From CAILZL01 sp049840395 (lineage in GTDB: Bacteria; Pseudomonadota; Gammaproteobacteria; Steroidobacterales; Steroidobacteraceae), in assembly GCA_049840395.1 (NCBI GenBank), contig JASGLD010000001.1, positions 620,001 to 684,000 of the forward strand: a stretch of DNA of 64,000 nucleotides. Direction: 5' to 3'. Below are positions 51,231-60,148 of this stretch, one piece after another. Position numbers and translations under genes: made by a program. Under the pieces are notes generated by a model, which was not told the DNA's origin, searched no databases, and worked only from the letters and a program-made list of their open reading frames with translations. Numbering within the stretch: the first letter of the stretch is position 1; the number at the start of each line of letters is the position of its first letter.

Positions 51231-52451
51231 TTAGTCAATCGGCAGCGTTGCCGGGAGTAACAATGTCGTCGTGAATCCGGGCAGGGGTGGCGTCAGCCAG
51301 CGGCGTGCGCGGCCACGACCGAACGCTTGCACTTTATTCGCCATGGCCAGCGTATCGAGTGCGCGTTGCACCGAGCGCTGGCTCATGCCCAGCGCCAGTG
51401 CCAACGCCGAACTCGACCAAGATTCACCATCGGCCAGCAAGGCCAGCACGGCGGCATGCTCATCTTCATTCACGGGGGCGAGTACGACAATTTCATCTGC
51501 ACGATGCGGCGCCAGCATGAAACCGCGTTGCGTGGCCTGTATGTCGGCCAACGGTTTTAGCAATTGGCGCAGTCGTCCTATTTCCACACGCAGGCGTACC
51601 CGTTGCGATTCATCGGCGGACTTCAAGCGGAAGGCGCGTGCGATGAGCGCGTCTCTGGAGACATCGGCCGGCCATGCTTCGGCCAGCATGCGAATCAGCA
51701 CAAACAAGATCGGTCGTGTGGCGAGCGACACTGCGGTATTGGCAAGCCGCACGCCGTAGCGACAGACATCGACAACGAATACTTGGGATGCCAGCAGAGC
51801 TTCGACCTCATCGAGTTTTAAAAGTCGTTGCTCGCCAGCCGTAAGCGAACGTGCGGCAGGCGTGTTCAAGACTAATGCGGCGCTGGTCACTTCCGCTAAC
51901 AAGGCCGGGATGTGTGCCTGCAGCGCGGCCTGTTCGGCGCGTGCCAATGCGGCACGCGCGTTCTGAGTATGCAGCCGTCGCATGCTGATGCCGACCATCA
52001 CCAGCTCATGAACCGTGCGTAGTGCAGCCGGCAGCACTGAGGCATCCAATTGGGCCAGGGCCTGTTCGGCTGCATCTATGTGCCCGATCAACAGTAGACG
52101 TCGCGCTTGCAGCTGTTGCGCATGGGCGGCGTTGGTGTGATCGCCGTGTGCTGCAAGCGTGATGCGTGCGGCATCGAGGGCCCTGGTTTGCCAGCTTAGA
52201 TCACGTGCCGCGAGCGCCACTTCGGTTTCGGCAACAATACATTTGGCGCGCGCCACCGGTTCTTTGGTGCCGAAGGTGCGTGCGGCGCTGCGCAGTAAGG
52301 TTTTAGCGCGGACCAGATCGCCGAGCTGCGCCATGGCAATGCCACGCAGCGCCAATGCAGGTGCATCGTTACGCAGTGCGACCCGCTTCAATGCGCCCAG
52401 TGGATCGCCAACTGCCAGCGCCCGCGCTGCGGCGTTGATCAATGAATCCAT
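51231..52451 (-). CDS. helix-turn-helix regulator with TPR-like helices
   Basis: The 406-aa protein is Ala/Leu-rich. Residues 1-190 form TPR-like pairs (ALALRGIAMAQLGDLVRAKTLL, AAHAQQLQARRLLLIGHIDAAEQALAQL). The C-terminal half contains a winged-helix segment (PILFVLIRMLAEAWPADVSRDALIARAF, RVEIGRLRQLLKPLADI) and a second HTH-like block (SSSALALALGMSQRSVQRALDTL). This architecture is found in regulators next to propeller-type proteins such as the one that follows it on the same strand. Ligand unknown. Confidence 0.8.
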   Translation of the reverse strand: MDSLINAAARALAVGDPLGALKRVALRNDAPALALRGIAMAQLGDLVRAKTLLRSAARTFGTKEPVARAKCIVAETEVALAARDLSWQTRALDAARITLAAHGDHTNAAHAQQLQARRLLLIGHIDAAEQALAQLDASVLPAALRTVHELVMVGISMRRLHTQNARAALARAEQAALQAHIPALLAEVTSAALVLNTPAARSLTAGEQRLLKLDEVEALLASQVFVVDVCRYGVRLANTAVSLATRPILFVLIRMLAEAWPADVSRDALIARAFRLKSADESQRVRLRVEIGRLRQLLKPLADIQATQRGFMLAPHRADEIVVLAPVNEDEHAAVLALLADGESWSSSALALALGMSQRSVQRALDTLAMANKVQAFGRGRARRWLTPPLPGFTTTLLLPATLPID

Positions 52452-52527
52452 TTAAGTCCCAGCAAATCGTTTTACTCCTGAGGTTCATGCACGCTTGCAA
52501 GATTGATCACTGCTTAGTGGAATGATT

Positions 52528-52717
52528 CCCTCCCCCGTTCGACGGGGGAGGGCCAGGGTGGGGGCATCTGACTATTATGCCCGGCATTGAATACCCAACC
52601 CTACGCTGCGTTTGGGTCGGTGGCTATGAAATTGGGATGAGATGAATAGAGTTTGCTCAGGTTGAGTTTGAGCTTTTTTGCCCCCACCCTAACCCTCCCC
52701 CGTCGAACGGGGGAGGG
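52528..52717. repeat. ~190-bp C-rich inverted-end element, copy 2
   Basis: Same layout as 50070-50269: ccctcccccgttcgacgggg at 52528 and gcccccaccctaaccctccc at 52680, with gtttgctcaggttgag between. The two copies are the most similar of the family. Confidence 0.75.
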
Positions 52718-52754
52718 AATAGAAGAGAGGGGTGAGGGGCCGTGGTGCTAAGGC

Positions 52755-53213
52755 TTAGCGAAAATCGACGTGAATGCCCAAGCGAACGCCGACTTCGCGA
52801 TTCTCATCTGTTATTTGCAGGCGTTTGAATTCGCATTGGAACAGCGTGTTGGGGCCGATCTCGAAATCCATTTGTTGCTTCATTAGCTGTTTGATTCTTT
52901 CGGCCTGGGTGAATTTCTTCAATGGTTTGAACAGATCTTCATTCTCAAGTTGACTGCTGGTGTTGAGCTTGGCCCGGTATCCATTGCTGAGCGGGCTGCC
53001 CACGGGCGCCAGGCTGTAAGCGGTGAGATCACGCAGATAGGCCAGACGTTGCTTTAAGGTAATCGCTGACGACTTGGCTGGGGGGCTGCTTATCAGTGAG
53101 GTGTTGGCAGCATGGGCAACATTCAGTGCAAGCGTGCACAACAGGACGGCTATGCCGCGCGATAACAGGCGGGCACAGGTGGCGGGAAGTGCGGTGGCAG
53201 AATGAATATTCAC
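52755..53213 (-). CDS. hypothetical secreted protein
   Basis: The 152-aa protein has a signal peptide (RLLSRGIAVLLCTLALNVAHA) and a mature part with Ser-rich start, AITLKQRLAYLRDLTAYSLA and IGPNTLFQCEFKRLQITDEN, ending in strands (VGVRLGIHVDFR). I do not recognise a family. It stands alone. Confidence 0.6.
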   Translation of the reverse strand: MNIHSATALPATCARLLSRGIAVLLCTLALNVAHAANTSLISSPPAKSSAITLKQRLAYLRDLTAYSLAPVGSPLSNGYRAKLNTSSQLENEDLFKPLKKFTQAERIKQLMKQQMDFEIGPNTLFQCEFKRLQITDENREVGVRLGIHVDFR

Positions 53214-53491
53214 AGCTGGATAAGTTAGCTGCGTTCGTGCTCATTAACGATTGGCGATGCACGGAGAACGATCTGAGCGACGCGCGCAAACGTCGCTATA
53301 GTGCTTGCATGAATGCGAGCGAAGTGTGACCTCTGGCGCAAAAAATTCGGTAAAGAAAACGATTGCTATCGACAAACAGCCATTATGTCCGCATCGCCGC
53401 GACAGTTGGGCAGCAGTGCAATGCTGCTGCCGGCCTTAGCGCTGACCAGCAGATTCACCGGGGCGGGTTATTGGCCTGCTCCGGTGCTGCA
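53214..53491. other. 278-base gap, no gene
   Basis: Includes the probable promoters of the flanking minus-strand genes' upstream regions and an open stretch without codon character. Nothing recognisable. Confidence 0.4.
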
Positions 53492-53899
53492 TTATTTCTT
53501 TTTTGCGGCTTTCTTGGCCGGCTTCTTTGCCTTGCGCTTCGCTTTAGAGGAAGTCTTTACTTTGGCTTTGGTCTTGCTGGCCTTAGGTTTCGCTTTCACC
53601 GACGTGCGCAGTTTAAGAACGACCTCGCCGGATACGGGATCGGTGACGCCAAGACCACCACCCAGGTCTTCCAGCAGATCGCGAAATGAATCCAGCACAC
53701 CAATCATTTGTGGACGTGCTGCGGCCAGCGCTTTGAAATTGCGCCATTCGCCCACCATGCAAAATGTCTGATCGCCGGTCTTAACCAGGTTGCCGGCCAG
53801 AAAACCTTTGAACTCTCGCTTGAGATTGCGGTGGGCATCGATGAACTTCTGTTCGTTGCCCGCTTTGACTTTGAAACGTACTACGTTGAACGCGGTCAT
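53492..53899 (-). CDS. antibiotic-biosynthesis-monooxygenase-fold protein with lysine-rich tail
   Basis: The 135-aa protein has an N-terminal ferredoxin-like ABM domain (residues 1-92: VVRFKVKAGNEQKFIDAHRN, FCMVGEWRNFKALAAARPQM). The last 40 residues are Lys/Ala repeats (KAKPKASKTKAKVKTSSKAK and on) like histone H1. Such a tail would bind nucleic acid or polyanions. The fold usually oxidises small aromatic compounds or detoxifies; the combination is unusual. A GAGAGG ribosome site precedes ATG 53899. Confidence 0.75.
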   Translation of the reverse strand: MTAFNVVRFKVKAGNEQKFIDAHRNLKREFKGFLAGNLVKTGDQTFCMVGEWRNFKALAAARPQMIGVLDSFRDLLEDLGGGLGVTDPVSGEVVLKLRTSVKAKPKASKTKAKVKTSSKAKRKAKKPAKKAAKKK

Positions 53900-54090
53900 G
53901 AGCCTCTCCTGATGAGTTATTGGTTAGGGAAGGTCAAGCGATGTTGGTATCGTCAGTGAAAATAACTTCTTGCCGCATATTCGCCCTGGCGAGCATGACC
54001 ATCACCCAACCTTGTTATCGCAGCGTAAGTCGCCAGCCCAGATTTAACTTACGCCCAAATTTGCATTGGGTCTACCGGCGTCGATTGCTG

Positions 54091-55992
54091 TTATGGCTTC
54101 AGACCAACAATGTAGTCGGTGAGTTTCTGCAACACTTCTGCCCGCCATTCGCCGTGATCCTCCCGGTCGGGATCGGGCGACAGCCAGGTGACGGCCTTGT
54201 CGGCATCCTTGATGGCGTCACGCAGGTTCTTAATGTGTTCAATATTGAATTCACGAGGGTGTGTTGCCAGCCACACTTTATTGGGCAGGCTGGCCGCCCA
54301 ACTGCTGACTTCTACCGGGGTTGCAATATTGGTGCTGTCCAATCCCATAAAACCCAGGTAGCGAATGCGCATGACCGTTTCGGTCTTCTGGCGATTGTCG
54401 ATGTTGATATCGGTGTTGAATAAATCCTGAGCGGTGGCCACGGGGTTGATGGCCGTCACACAGGTCAGTGCATTGTCCATGCTGGCGGCGGCTGCCAGAG
54501 CCACGTAACCGGCGCGATCATGGCCATAGGTGCAGATGGGCAACGCTGGATATTGTTTGCGCAGGGTGCGCGCGACCTCGGCTATGGCTGCGGCGGATGA
54601 TTTCTGCCAGGCAGCAAAGGCATCTTTGGTGTTGGTAGCCGGAAACGCCAGAGGTACGTTGACCACGCGTAATCCCAGTTGCGTGAAGACATGTAGATCC
54701 TCGGAAAATAAATTGGGAAATGTGGGGTCGCCGGAACGACTGACGTTAATACTTGGAACAATGACCATGCCGCGTGCTGCGCTTTTGTTCGCCGGTTCGT
54801 AGATCAATACCGGCGCCTCCGGATTGATCAGCGATCAATTGGTCTGCGGTGTGACCAGCGCGATGCTGGTTAGTGCAGGATGCAGGTCCGCAGTGCGAAT
54901 CAATTTGCCGCGTTGCATATCGAAGATGACAAAAGACTCTGGATCGGAGAGGCTTTGTACGCTAAGCAGCAGGCGTTGCAGATTGTCGCTGGCGCCGATG
55001 ACGGACAGGCGATAGCCCTCAAAACTTTTCTGCACGGCTTCGGTGGCGGCACGAATCTGCTCATTGAGCGCCATGAAGCGCACGCCGCTGTCGGTAGCCA
55101 GTTCGGCGCCGAACAAGCGTTCCGAATTGGTGGTGCGCACCGGTGCGACCGTGCTGCCGTAGCGGTCATACAGTTTCTGGAATTGTTGGACCTCGACACT
55201 GTTGGCTTCACTATCGCCGGCCACTTGTTTACCGATGTATTCGGCTAATGGCGATTCCAGCTTCTGTGGGTCTTCGCTTTGCCAGCCTAGTGTGCTGCCC
55301 GGTTCAAAGTAGCTGGCGACCAATTGTCCACCGGGTGTACGCGCCAGCACATGAATGATGTCGTTGCGATCGGTGAAGAAACGATCGACATAGCCATCGT
55401 AACTGGGAGCGGCAATGCGCGTTTTGTGATTGTTGACATCCCAGGCGCTGAAACAGATTTTAGGTATCTGTTGAGTATCCACTACGTACTTCGCAGTGCA
55501 ATCAAGCGCTCGCATCAGGATTTCATCCTTGTCGCCCCAGTGTGCATCGATCATGACGCCCTGGCTGGAGCCGCCAATGGTGCGCACTTTCTTGGCGGTC
55601 ACATCCCATTCGGCCATGCCGCCCGAGGTGCTGGCGATAAGCTGCGTATCCGTGCGCCATACATAGTTATTGACGCGATAGGTATCGACGCTGCGCAGTG
55701 CCGGTACGATGCCGGCATCGGTGACTTCAAAGATAACCAGGCCGCTATAAGCCTCGCCTTTGTTCTTGGCATAGACATTCGCCGCCAGATACTTGCCGCT
55801 TGGGGATAATTTCGGGTCGCTGAGCTGCTGCGTTTGGGTAAAGGCCAACGCGATCGAGTCGGCGGCAACTCCGGATGTGGTATGCAGACAACTCAATAAA
55901 GCCAGTGCCGTGGCCCAGAAGGTTGAATGAGCGATACGACGATAAAGTTTGCCGGTCACGGATCCGTTTAGAGAACTACCGCAGGTCATCAT
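54091..55992 (-). pseudogene. S9-like prolyl oligopeptidase family protein, split by in-frame TGA
   Basis: The frame starts at ATG 55992 (AGGGGG upstream) with a signal peptide (FWATALALLSCLHTTSGVAA) and a propeller-like N-terminal part (LSDPKLSPSGKYLAANVYAK). TGA at 54835-54837 interrupts it; the next nine codons (SLINPEAPV) and the hydrolase domain (LIYEPANKSAARGMVIVPSI) continue in the same frame to 54091. The nucleophile elbow, normally GxSxGG, reads GHDRAGY with Asp in the Ser position, so even without the stop it would lack peptidase activity. Decay of a non-essential enzyme is the simplest reading. Confidence 0.85.
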
Positions 55993-56081
55993 GAGCGCCC
56001 CCTTATCCTTGTTCTGCACTCAAGATGTCATGCGCCCGGAAATTTGCCAAGCCCTGTTCATTCCCGGTTAGCGCGGTCGGA

Positions 56082-56627
56082 TCATGATCGGGATTCTTCC
56101 TGGCGCAATTGCGTGGATAGTAATTCGCAGCTGTCATGCCACTGCCGCACCCAATCCGGCAGGGGTGGCGAGGGCGCGTCATGCGCCAGTTCGGCCAGTA
56201 GTTGCGCGGGTGGTAAGGGACCTTGCGGACCTTTGAACAGGCCGCGAATCAACACCACGCCGAGCACGCGGCCATCGCGAATGAAGCGATGTTCGAGAAA
56301 ACCCCATTTGTCGTCCCAGCCGAGCAGGCGGGTTTCCATAATGAAGGATTGAAAGGGTTTAAGGTCCTTACGGAATTTTGCCAATGCGTCGCCCACCATG
56401 GGCAGCGCGCGTTGCTATCGTGCGATGCGCAGTGTGCCGCTGCGTGCGAACCAATCCAAACGGCCGAGATCGGCCAGGGTGAGATAACGGCCGTTGTTGA
56501 CGTGGATATTCAAGTCCAGGTCGGTGGGCCACACGCGTAGATGCAGACGGGTGACATCGAACAAGCCGATGCGTTGGCGTCGTAGCAGACCCAGCAACAA
56601 ACCGATGAGTCTGATCCACAGATTCAT
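56082..56627 (-). pseudogene. acyl-CoA thioesterase (hotdog fold), split by in-frame TAG
   Basis: Start ATG 56627 reads MNLWIRLIGLLLGLLRRQR, LFDVTRLHLRVWPTDLDLNIHVNN and DWFARSGTLRIAR, then TAG at 56415-56417. Five codons later the frame resumes (VGDALAKFRKDLKPFQSFIM, ETRLLGWDDKWGFLEHRF) to 56082. Together they match a complete hotdog thioesterase of about 180 aa with the DLDLN-H-NNGRY block. Loss of product or readthrough would leave only the first half. Confidence 0.85.
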
Positions 56628-56893
56628 GACGAACTCCGCGAGTAGCTGGTGAGTATCGAGTAGCTGGCGCTATCGTAGCAATGCTTGGTGTGGGATCAGA
56701 TCGTTGAAATGCGTATGTAGAGTTGAGCGTTGCTGTTTGCAAATATTCTCCGATATTTGCTGACGCGCCTCTCTCGAAAGAGAGAGTGTGGTACCTGCCA
56801 CCAGAAAGCAGCGGTGCCTCTCTACGGCCAAATATTCAGTTGAGCGTTGCAGTACAACAATGACAGACATCGAAGTCATGCCGGGAGCATGCG
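56628..56893. other. 266-base gap with small repeats
   Basis: The 13-mer agttgagcgttgc occurs at 56723 and 56836, and a hairpin TCTCTC-GAAA-GAGAGA lies between. No gene. A promoter for the PagL gene probably lies at the right end. Confidence 0.4.
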
Positions 56894-57526
56894 ATGTCGT
56901 CCGATTCTGGTTCTTCTAGTGTTGCAACGTCGTTGGTTGTAACGCGTTCTGTTTCAAGCTTATCCGATTGGCTACGGCGAGCTGCAGTGACTGGTGTGCT
57001 GGCGCTGTCGCTGACCACGCAAGCCGTTGCGTCGGTTGCGGACATCGTCAAACCGACCGGTGCCTTCGTACAGGCGGGTTTTGGCGAAAGCCAGACGACC
57101 GCCTATGTGGTGGGGGCAGTGTGGGATTGGCGTTGGCAGAAGCAGTACGCGATAGGCACGATCACCGGCTTCTCGGATGCCTCCATCGGTCGATGGGCCA
57201 CTGAGGCGGATGGCATCAAGGGCTCGGCATGGGCGACGCAGATAGGCCTGACGCCGGTGTTCCGCTTGCAGCCCGCGCTATTCACGCAGCCCTGGTTCAT
57301 TGAAATCGGCATCGGCGCCAATGTCATTCTGCCCATTTATCGCAGTGACGAAAAAAGCTTCAGCACGGAATTCAATTTCGGCGACCACTTTGCGGTGGGA
57401 CGTATGTTGGGTGATCGTCATCGTCAGGACATCGCTTTGCGTATCCAGCATTTTTCCAATGGTGGGATCAAGCATCCCAACCCGGGGGAAAATTTTTTGC
57501 AGCTGCGTTACACCTATCGTCACTGA
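56894..57526 (+). CDS. pagL: PagL-type lipid A 3-O-deacylase
   Basis: The 210-aa protein has a GGGAG ribosome site, a signal peptide ending at LTTQAVA (about residue 45) and the PagL barrel. The catalytic pair lies in ALRIQHFSNGGIKHPNPGENFLQL region (shortened here: IQHFSNGG and HPNPGENF), with the His-Ser motif, and an end in aromatic strand (LQLRYTYRH) for outer-membrane insertion. PagL removes the 3-position acyl chain from lipid A, lowering endotoxicity and permeability. Unaccompanied by other lipid A genes. Confidence 0.9.
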   Translation: MSSDSGSSSVATSLVVTRSVSSLSDWLRRAAVTGVLALSLTTQAVASVADIVKPTGAFVQAGFGESQTTAYVVGAVWDWRWQKQYAIGTITGFSDASIGRWATEADGIKGSAWATQIGLTPVFRLQPALFTQPWFIEIGIGANVILPIYRSDEKSFSTEFNFGDHFAVGRMLGDRHRQDIALRIQHFSNGGIKHPNPGENFLQLRYTYRH

Positions 57527-57794
57527 GTGTTCGGTGATGTACACGGGGTTGCTCGGGTCGTTCGTTTGGAGCGTTTAACGAATGGGGTGCTGTGTTTTAT
57601 TTGCCCCCACCCTAACCCTCCCCCGTGGAACGGGGAGGGGATCAATCCAGTGAGGGGATCAATCCAGTGGAAGGGATCAATCTGGTGGAGGCGGCAATCT
57701 GTTGAGCGGCGGGATCTAAATCTTACCCTCCCCTGTTCCACGGGGGAGGGCAGGGTGGGGGCATCTTGTCTGATGTTCTTAGCGATTCGAACGG
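57527..57794. other. 268-base gap with repeats
   Basis: Holds the C-rich inverted pair and a triple tandem repeat (both described separately). Nothing coding. Confidence 0.5.
57603..57762. repeat. C-rich inverted-end element, reversed arrangement
   Basis: gcccccaccctaaccctccc (57603) faces accctcccctgttccacggg (57725). Compared with the copies at 50 and 52 kb the two ends are arranged outward instead of inward. A 17-18-bp unit gaggggatcaatccagt is repeated three times at 57635-57686. Confidence 0.7.
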
Positions 57795-58535
57795 CTAGTC
57801 CAGTTGCTGGCCATTAATGCCGCGACTCTCTGCGCTGAGCAAGTAGATAAAGGGAGCGGTAACACTTTCCGGCGTAGCAAGGCCATCGCGATTCTCGGCC
57901 GGGAAAGCTTGCAGACGAATCTTGGTGGCCACAGTGCCCGGGTTGAAACTGTTGACGCGCACTTTACTGTTGCTGAGCTCATCGGCCAGCATGCGCATCA
58001 TGCCTTCGTTAGCCCACTTGGAAACCAGATACGGCCCCCAGTGTGCTTTGGCCTCCTTGGCAATGTCGCAGCTGGTGAAAACAATCGAAGCATCCGCCGA
58101 CTTCTTCAGGAGCGGCAGGCAGTAACGCGTCAGGATGAAGGGCGCGTTGGTGTTGACATGCATGGCGCGTAACCACTTGGCCACTTCGTGATGTTCGACA
58201 GGCGCGTGCTCGGCCAACATGGCCGCGTTGTGCACCAAGCCATCCAGCCGACCGAAGTTGTTCTCGATGGCATCGGCCATGGCTTCGTATTCAGCCGGAC
58301 CGGCTTTCTCCAAATCCAATGGCAGTAGCGCCATGGGTTTTGCGTCGGGGGCCGTCACCAGATCCGCCACTGCTTCCAGTTTGCGCTGCGTGCGGCCGTG
58401 CGCGATCACCTGTGCGCCCAAGTTAGCCGCCGCAATGGCCAGTGCCTTGCCGATACCGTCGGTGGCGCCGGTGATCAAAATGATCCGGTCTTGCAGAGCG
58501 TTCGGCGTGGGCTGGTAGGTTTTCAAATCTTGCAT
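57795..58535 (-). CDS. yciK: YciK-type short-chain dehydrogenase/reductase
   Basis: The 246-aa protein starts at ATG 58535. NAD(P) motif IILITGATDGIGKALA (residues ~18-33), LVHNAAML, and the catalytic Ser/Tyr/Lys set FTSCDIAKEAKAHWGPYLVSKWA (Y-x3-K). In Pseudomonas yciK lies next to mupP and ubiG; here those genes lie about 4 kb away on the same strand. Substrate unknown. No promoter or terminator stands out in the flanks except the repeat described. Confidence 0.9.
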   Translation of the reverse strand: MQDLKTYQPTPNALQDRIILITGATDGIGKALAIAAANLGAQVIAHGRTQRKLEAVADLVTAPDAKPMALLPLDLEKAGPAEYEAMADAIENNFGRLDGLVHNAAMLAEHAPVEHHEVAKWLRAMHVNTNAPFILTRYCLPLLKKSADASIVFTSCDIAKEAKAHWGPYLVSKWANEGMMRMLADELSNSKVRVNSFNPGTVATKIRLQAFPAENRDGLATPESVTAPFIYLLSAESRGINGQQLD

Positions 58536-58680
58536 GGCGGCGGCGAGCGGGTTTTGAGGCCGCGCATGATAGGGGGTTACCCACAAAACACCAAGAACCC
58601 CGGCAGCGGCTAATTTGCGGATAATGGCTGGCCTGCCTGTTCATGGGCCATTCGAAGTAGGTCATGCGAGCGAGATAGCC

Positions 58681-59016
58681 ATGTTTGCTTATGACAATGC
58701 GCTTTCAATTGATGGCAATGCCTCTGCGCACAGTTTGGCCGTTGCGGCAGATCGATTGATCAATCGCAAGGGCGTGGTGCTACTGGATGACAAACTGGCA
58801 CTACGCCCCACACACAGCCGGTTGTATTGCGAGGTTATTGATCCTGAGCCGTCGGCCCATCGCTGCGAGCAGGAGTACGCGGTACTGGTTGAAAATGCTC
58901 GGCGTATATTCGAGGCATCGAGTCTGTCGGCATTGCTCAGCGATGTGCCGAGGTTGTGGTTGGTGGTGGCCGAGACCAATGGTCAGTGGGTGCAGGTGTG
59001 GCGTGCCGCCGATTGA
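58681..59016 (+). CDS. hypothetical small protein
   Basis: The 111-aa protein (MFAYDNALSIDGNASAHSLA, RLINRKGVVLLDDKLALRPT, VPRLWLVVAETNGQWVQVWR) has no signal or membrane segment. Strands at the C-terminus suggest a small alpha/beta fold. Family not recognised. It diverges from yciK. Confidence 0.6.
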   Translation: MFAYDNALSIDGNASAHSLAVAADRLINRKGVVLLDDKLALRPTHSRLYCEVIDPEPSAHRCEQEYAVLVENARRIFEASSLSALLSDVPRLWLVVAETNGQWVQVWRAAD

Positions 59017-59193
59017 GTCGAATCGAAGTGAAGTAAGAAGACTAAACAAGGGCAGCTCAGCGATATGTCACTGACAGGTTCGATTGGCTTGAGGTTTGTG
59101 ACGCACTCTTAATATTTCTCGCTGCTGGGTTCCGGAACTAAGGCAGCTCGCGCCCTCTAAAACGTGCAAAGGAAACGCATAAAGGGTGGGGCG

Positions 59194-59928
59194 ATGTGGC
59201 GCGATGGGATGCTCGACGAATGGCGCTGGCGAAACATTGTCATTTCGGCATTGATAGTTGCCTCGCATATTCTGTTGCTGAGGATTCAATGGTTGCCGCA
59301 AGTTAAGCTCAAGAATGACGTTGAAACGATGTTCTTACGTCTCTTGTCATTGCCGGAGCCGATCTTTGAAGTCGTAAAAGAAACGACCGTGCCGATAAAG
59401 CCAGAACAGTCATTGCGTTCGGCCTCCTCGTCGACAACGCTGATTTTATCCACAGAGTCCTCGCCGCTATCGACGTCATCAGGCAGTGCGTCATCAAACG
59501 GTGTTGCAATCACCGAATTGCCGGAGTCTCCTGCTGCTATCGATTGGCGGGAGGCTTCGGAAAACGTCGCTGCCGAGATGGCCAGGCGCGCTGCAAAAGA
59601 GACTTATCGCTCTCTTGATTCACGGCCGGCAAGCGAGGCGCAGTGGACAAAAGACCGGGAAGCCAGGCTCAGGTACCAGCCACAGGATTTTACCGGTGAG
59701 ACATGGCACTTTGAGGGTGGTGAAACGATCACCTGGATAAACAGTCGTTGCTACATCACCAATCGACCGGTTTATTCTGCGAGCGATCCTCTACGTAAGA
59801 CGAGCCCCCCGGTGTGCAAGACCCCACCTAAAAATACGCCACGCGGTGATTTGTTTAAGGATTTAAAACCGAACTACCTGCGCATACCGGTGGAGGATCT
59901 GCCGTATCCCAAAGCGAAGGCGCCATGA
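59194..59928 (+). CDS. hypothetical membrane-anchored protein
   Basis: The 244-aa protein starts at ATG 59194 with AAGGGTGGGG upstream (an in-frame GTG at 59164 is possible). One N-terminal helix (NIVISALIVASHILLLRIQW) is followed by a Ser/Thr-rich linker and a periplasmic domain with WHFEGGETITWINSRCYITN and CKTPPKNTPRGDLFKDLKPN containing two Cys. The layout recalls TonB-like spacer proteins without a TonB domain. Function unknown. Confidence 0.65.
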   Translation: MWRDGMLDEWRWRNIVISALIVASHILLLRIQWLPQVKLKNDVETMFLRLLSLPEPIFEVVKETTVPIKPEQSLRSASSSTTLILSTESSPLSTSSGSASSNGVAITELPESPAAIDWREASENVAAEMARRAAKETYRSLDSRPASEAQWTKDREARLRYQPQDFTGETWHFEGGETITWINSRCYITNRPVYSASDPLRKTSPPVCKTPPKNTPRGDLFKDLKPNYLRIPVEDLPYPKAKAP

Positions 59929-59993
59929 ACGGTATTGTGGGATTGGACTGTGCAATTTCAGCCAGGCATATTCATGCACTGATCGATTTCTCT

Positions 59994-60046
59994 GTAGGTC
60001 GGGTTTCAACCCGACATCTTAAGAGTCCGGTTGAAACCCGACCTAC
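59994..60046. repeat. palindromic repeat, gtaggtcggg family
   Basis: GTAGGTCGGGTTTCAACCCG and its complement with an inner agtcgg change. A gcccaacctacg fragment of the other family follows at 60111-60141. Confidence 0.8.
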
Positions 60047-60148
60047 TAAAATGGCTGCCGTTTGGGAATGAGTATCCGCGAGTCCCCTATTTTACCGACA
60101 AGATCAAGGCGTTGGGCCTCGAAGATTCAGCCCAACCTACGTTATGAA

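Noticed and set aside
54835..54837. TGA as selenocysteine or stop reassignment
   Set aside because: The position is in a linker, no SECIS-like stem follows, and other genes in the window are broken by TAA and TAG.
60111..60141. Terminator before the squalene-synthase-like gene
   Set aside because: It is a piece of the gttgggc/gcccaac repeat family without a T-run.
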